Part shown: positions 5,873 through 7,704 of the stretch, one piece after another | How positions within the stretch are numbered: position 1 is the first letter of the stretch | Layout of the letters: every line of letters starts with the position of its first letter | Assembly (NCBI GenBank): GCA_023390485.1 | Contig: JAEWCT010000164.1 | Coordinates: 1-7,704, forward strand | DNA length: 7,704 nucleotides | DNA from: Pseudomonadota bacterium | Lineage (GTDB): Bacteria > Pseudomonadota > Alphaproteobacteria > Rhizobiales > Hyphomicrobiaceae | Direction of reading: 5' to 3' | Program-made: the position numbers and the translations under genes | The notes under the pieces: generated by a model | Seen by the model: only the letters and a program-made list of their open reading frames with translations | The model's database searches: none | What the model was told of the DNA's origin: nothing

Positions 5873-7072
5873 ATGGCTAAGATCGTATGTGTCCTCTACG
5901 ACGACCCGGTAGGAGGCTATCCCAAATCGTATGCTCGGGACGATATTCCGAAGATCACCAGATATCCCGACGGCCAAACCACGCCGACGCCGTCGGCAAT
6001 CGATTTCAAACCGGGTGAATTGCTGGGCAGTGTGTCCGGCGAACTTGGCCTCCGCAAGTTCCTCGAGAAGGCGGGGCACACGCTCGTCGTGACGTCCGAC
6101 AAAGACGGCAAGAATTCCAAGCTCGATCAAGAGCTGCACGACGCCGAAATCGTCATCTCGCAGCCCTTCTGGCCGGCCTACATGACGGCCGAACGCATCG
6201 CGAAAGCTCCGAAGCTGAAGATGATCGTGACCGCCGGGATCGGCTCCGATCACACGGATCTGCAAGCCGCCATGGATCGCGGCATCACCGTGGCGGAGGT
6301 CACGTACTGCAACAGTAACAGTGTCGCTGAGCATGTCGTGATGCAGATCCTCGCGCTCGTGCGGAATTATATTCCTTCGTACAATTGGGTGATCAAGGGT
6401 GGTTGGAATATCGCCGATTGTGTCGCCCGCTCCTACGATCTCGAAGGCATGCATATCGGCACGGTTGCGGCTGGCCGCATCGGTCTTCGCGTCCTCCGCC
6501 TGCTCAAGCCCTACGACGTCCATCTCCATTACATGGATCGCCACAGGCTGCCGGATGCGGTCGAGAAGGAACTCAACCTCACGCATCATGCCACTGTCGA
6601 AAGCCTGACGAAAGTTTGCGACGTCGTAACGTTGAATTGCCCGCTTCATCCCGAAACCGAGCACATGATCAACGACAAGACGCTGAAACACTTCAAGCGC
6701 GGTGCCTATCTCGTGAATACCGCGCGCGGCAAGCTCTGCGATCGCGACGCAATTGTTCGCGCGCTCGAAAGCGGCCAGCTCGCCGGTTACGCAGGCGACG
6801 TCTGGTTCCCGCAGCCGCCGCCGCAGGATCATCCCTGGCGGACGATGCCGCATCATGGCATGACCCCGCACATCTCGGGCACGTCGCTTTCGGCCCAGGC
6901 GCGCTACGCGGCCGGAACGCGAGAAATCCTCGAGTGCTACTTCGCAGGCAAGCCGATCCGGAACGAATATCTGATTGTTCAGGGTGGCAAGCTCGCTGGC
7001 GTCGGCGCCCACTCCTACAGCGCCGGTAATGCCACGGGCGGCTCGGAAGAAGCGGCGAAGTTCAAACGCTAA
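5873..7072 (+). CDS. fdh: NAD-dependent formate dehydrogenase
   Basis: Cofactor-free cytoplasmic enzyme oxidising formate to CO2 with reduction of NAD+ (EC 1.17.1.9), the terminal NADH-producing step of C1 oxidation. The 399 residues align by eye without gaps through the N-terminal half to the Pseudomonas sp. 101 enzyme, as recalled. Known catalytic positions are all present: N147, R285, D309, Q314 and H333, with Met counted as residue 1. The Rossmann motif is AAGRIG (199-204), and D222 in YMDRHR marks NAD rather than NADP preference. Cysteines C146 and C256 match the reactive cysteines of the Pseudomonas enzyme. The bacterial extended N-terminus (YDDPVGGYPKSYARDD) and tail GNATGGSEEAAKFK are kept. 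A small difference is N149 in YCNSNS, where the Pseudomonas enzyme has Ile. GGAG lies 7 bases before the ATG. It sits between a LysR-type regulator and an HPP membrane gene and is followed by a strong hairpin. Confidence 0.96.
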   Translation: MAKIVCVLYDDPVGGYPKSYARDDIPKITRYPDGQTTPTPSAIDFKPGELLGSVSGELGLRKFLEKAGHTLVVTSDKDGKNSKLDQELHDAEIVISQPFWPAYMTAERIAKAPKLKMIVTAGIGSDHTDLQAAMDRGITVAEVTYCNSNSVAEHVVMQILALVRNYIPSYNWVIKGGWNIADCVARSYDLEGMHIGTVAAGRIGLRVLRLLKPYDVHLHYMDRHRLPDAVEKELNLTHHATVESLTKVCDVVTLNCPLHPETEHMINDKTLKHFKRGAYLVNTARGKLCDRDAIVRALESGQLAGYAGDVWFPQPPPQDHPWRTMPHHGMTPHISGTSLSAQARYAAGTREILECYFAGKPIRNEYLIVQGGKLAGVGAHSYSAGNATGGSEEAAKFKR

Positions 7073-7080
7073 CGCGCGGT

Positions 7081-7112
7081 TGGCGGACGCATCCAAGGGC
7101 GTGCGTCCGCCA
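7081..7112 (+). terminator. Strong hairpin after formate dehydrogenase
   Basis: TGGCGGACGC and GCGTCCGCCA form a perfect 10-base-pair stem, extendable by an A-T pair, 8 bases after the stop codon. It is followed by TCTCCTTG rather than a T run, and by the next gene's ribosome site. It could end most fdh transcripts, allow partial read-through into the HPP gene, or protect the 3' end of the fdh message. Confidence 0.55.
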
Positions 7113-7131
7113 TCTCCTTGAAGGGGGTCGA

Positions 7132-7629
7132 ATGGATCAGCGTGTCGGCGCGGTCGAAGGCTTGTCGTGGCTCAAGGGACGGCCGTGGCGAGCCTCCGTT
7201 CTCGCGGGCTTCGGCGGATTTTTGATTATCGGTGCGCTTGCGCTCGTGAGGGACGCGACCGCGCTCCCGCTCATTATCCCGCCGTTCGGAGCATCGTGCG
7301 TTCTCGTATTTGGCGCTCCGGCAAGCCCGTTTGCGCGGCCACGGAACGTCATTTGCGGGCATCTGATCGCGGCACTGGTGGGCTTCTTGGCGACGTCATT
7401 GTTCGGATTCGGTGTGCTAGGTGTCGCCGCAGGAGTTGGTCTGGCGATCGCCACGATGATGATCACGGATACCGTCCACCCGCCTGCGGGAGCAAACCCG
7501 ATCGTCGTGGCGCTGCTGCACCCAGACTTGTCCTTCCTCATCGTACCGGTTCTGGTCGGAGCCACGGCAATTGTCGCAAGCGCCAGGCTTTACAATGCGC
7601 TGGGTAGAGCCGTCGCGATTGGCGGTTAG
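7132..7629 (+). CDS. HPP-family integral membrane protein
   Basis: A 165-residue inner-membrane protein of the HPP family. The family signature HPPAGANP is at residues 116-123, and the second conserved block PPFGASCVLVFGAPASPFARPRN spans about 50-72. About four membrane helices are visible: 21-39 (with LAGFGGFLIIGALAL), 47-61, 75-113 (possibly two) and 132-150. The cytoplasmic start is basic. Family members in plant chloroplasts and cyanobacteria have been linked to nitrite transport; most bacterial members are uncharacterised. AAGGGGGT lies 4 bases before the ATG. The gene starts 59 bases after formate dehydrogenase on the same strand, behind a hairpin, so co-transcription is possible but leaky at best. 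A role in moving formate or nitrite is an inference from this context. Confidence 0.85.
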   Translation: MDQRVGAVEGLSWLKGRPWRASVLAGFGGFLIIGALALVRDATALPLIIPPFGASCVLVFGAPASPFARPRNVICGHLIAALVGFLATSLFGFGVLGVAAGVGLAIATMMITDTVHPPAGANPIVVALLHPDLSFLIVPVLVGATAIVASARLYNALGRAVAIGG

Positions 7630-7644
7630 CTGCCGGCAAACAAG

Positions 7645-7682
7645 GTCGATGGCGCGGTCCACCTTGGGGCCGCGCCCTCGAC
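7645..7682 (+). terminator. Long GC-rich hairpin after the HPP gene
   Basis: GTCGA-T-GGCGCGG pairs with CCGCGCC-C-TCGAC with one mismatch. The stem can continue inward through a T-G pair and CC/GG, giving about 15 pairs. It begins 16 bases after the HPP stop codon. No T run follows directly; GGGAGTACAG comes instead. It probably ends the fdh-HPP unit. Confidence 0.5.
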
Positions 7683-7695
7683 GGGAGTACAGACA

Positions 7696-7704
7696 GTGAG
7701 TTTT
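7696..7704 (+). CDS. Possible first codons of a following gene
   Basis: GTG AGT TTT stays open to the window edge and is preceded by GGGAG (7683-7687) at a spacing of 8 bases. Only three codons are visible, so this rests on the ribosome site and its position after a terminator-like hairpin. Confidence 0.25.

Noticed and set aside
5843..7096. Minus-strand frame of 417 codons covering the whole of fdh
   Set aside because: Striking in length, but it is the complement of a strongly conserved enzyme with biased codons. No domain or convincing ribosome site is visible.

Overview
The window looks like a piece of an alphaproteobacterial chromosome, most likely from a methylotrophic Hyphomicrobiales (Hyphomicrobium-type) bacterium. 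This rests on the GC-rich codon use, the Omp25/31-style outer-membrane protein, and a soluble NAD-dependent formate dehydrogenase very close to the Pseudomonas sp. 101 methylotroph enzyme. The genus is inferred, not proven. There are six complete genes, one 5'-truncated gene, and possibly the first codons of another. No tRNA, rRNA, CRISPR array or insertion sequence was seen.

Layout. (1) 1-1620, plus strand: 3' part of cimA, (R)-citramalate synthase, lacking only its first few codons. (2) 1621-1976: a 356-base gap without a gene, holding an unexpected cluster of DnaA-box-like 9-mers. (3) 1977-2834, plus: a secreted outer-membrane beta-barrel protein, closed by a bidirectional hairpin at 2861-2900. 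(4) 2918-4326, minus: a two-gene operon in which a BNR/Asp-box beta-propeller gene overlaps by 4 bases (ATGA) a MoaD/ThiS-type ubiquitin-like gene ending in Gly-Gly. (5) 4327-4700: a divergent control region with a sigma70-like promoter for the propeller operon and two palindromes in front of the regulator gene. (6) 4701-7629, plus: a LysR-type regulator, NAD-dependent formate dehydrogenase and an HPP-family membrane protein, with strong hairpins after the last two.

How the genes may work together. Formate dehydrogenase performs the last, NADH-yielding step of C1 oxidation (formate to CO2). The LysR-type gene just upstream is its natural candidate regulator: a palindrome with the LysR spacing ATC-N9-GAT sits over the regulator's stop codon, about 65 bases before a plausible formate dehydrogenase transcription start. 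The HPP protein downstream may carry a small anion such as formate or nitrite, but that is inference.

The least explained part is the propeller plus ubiquitin-like pair. The carrier has the diglycine tail needed for activation, yet no E1-like enzyme, molybdopterin gene or thiamine gene is nearby. This pair and the DnaA-box cluster are the best candidates for something undescribed.
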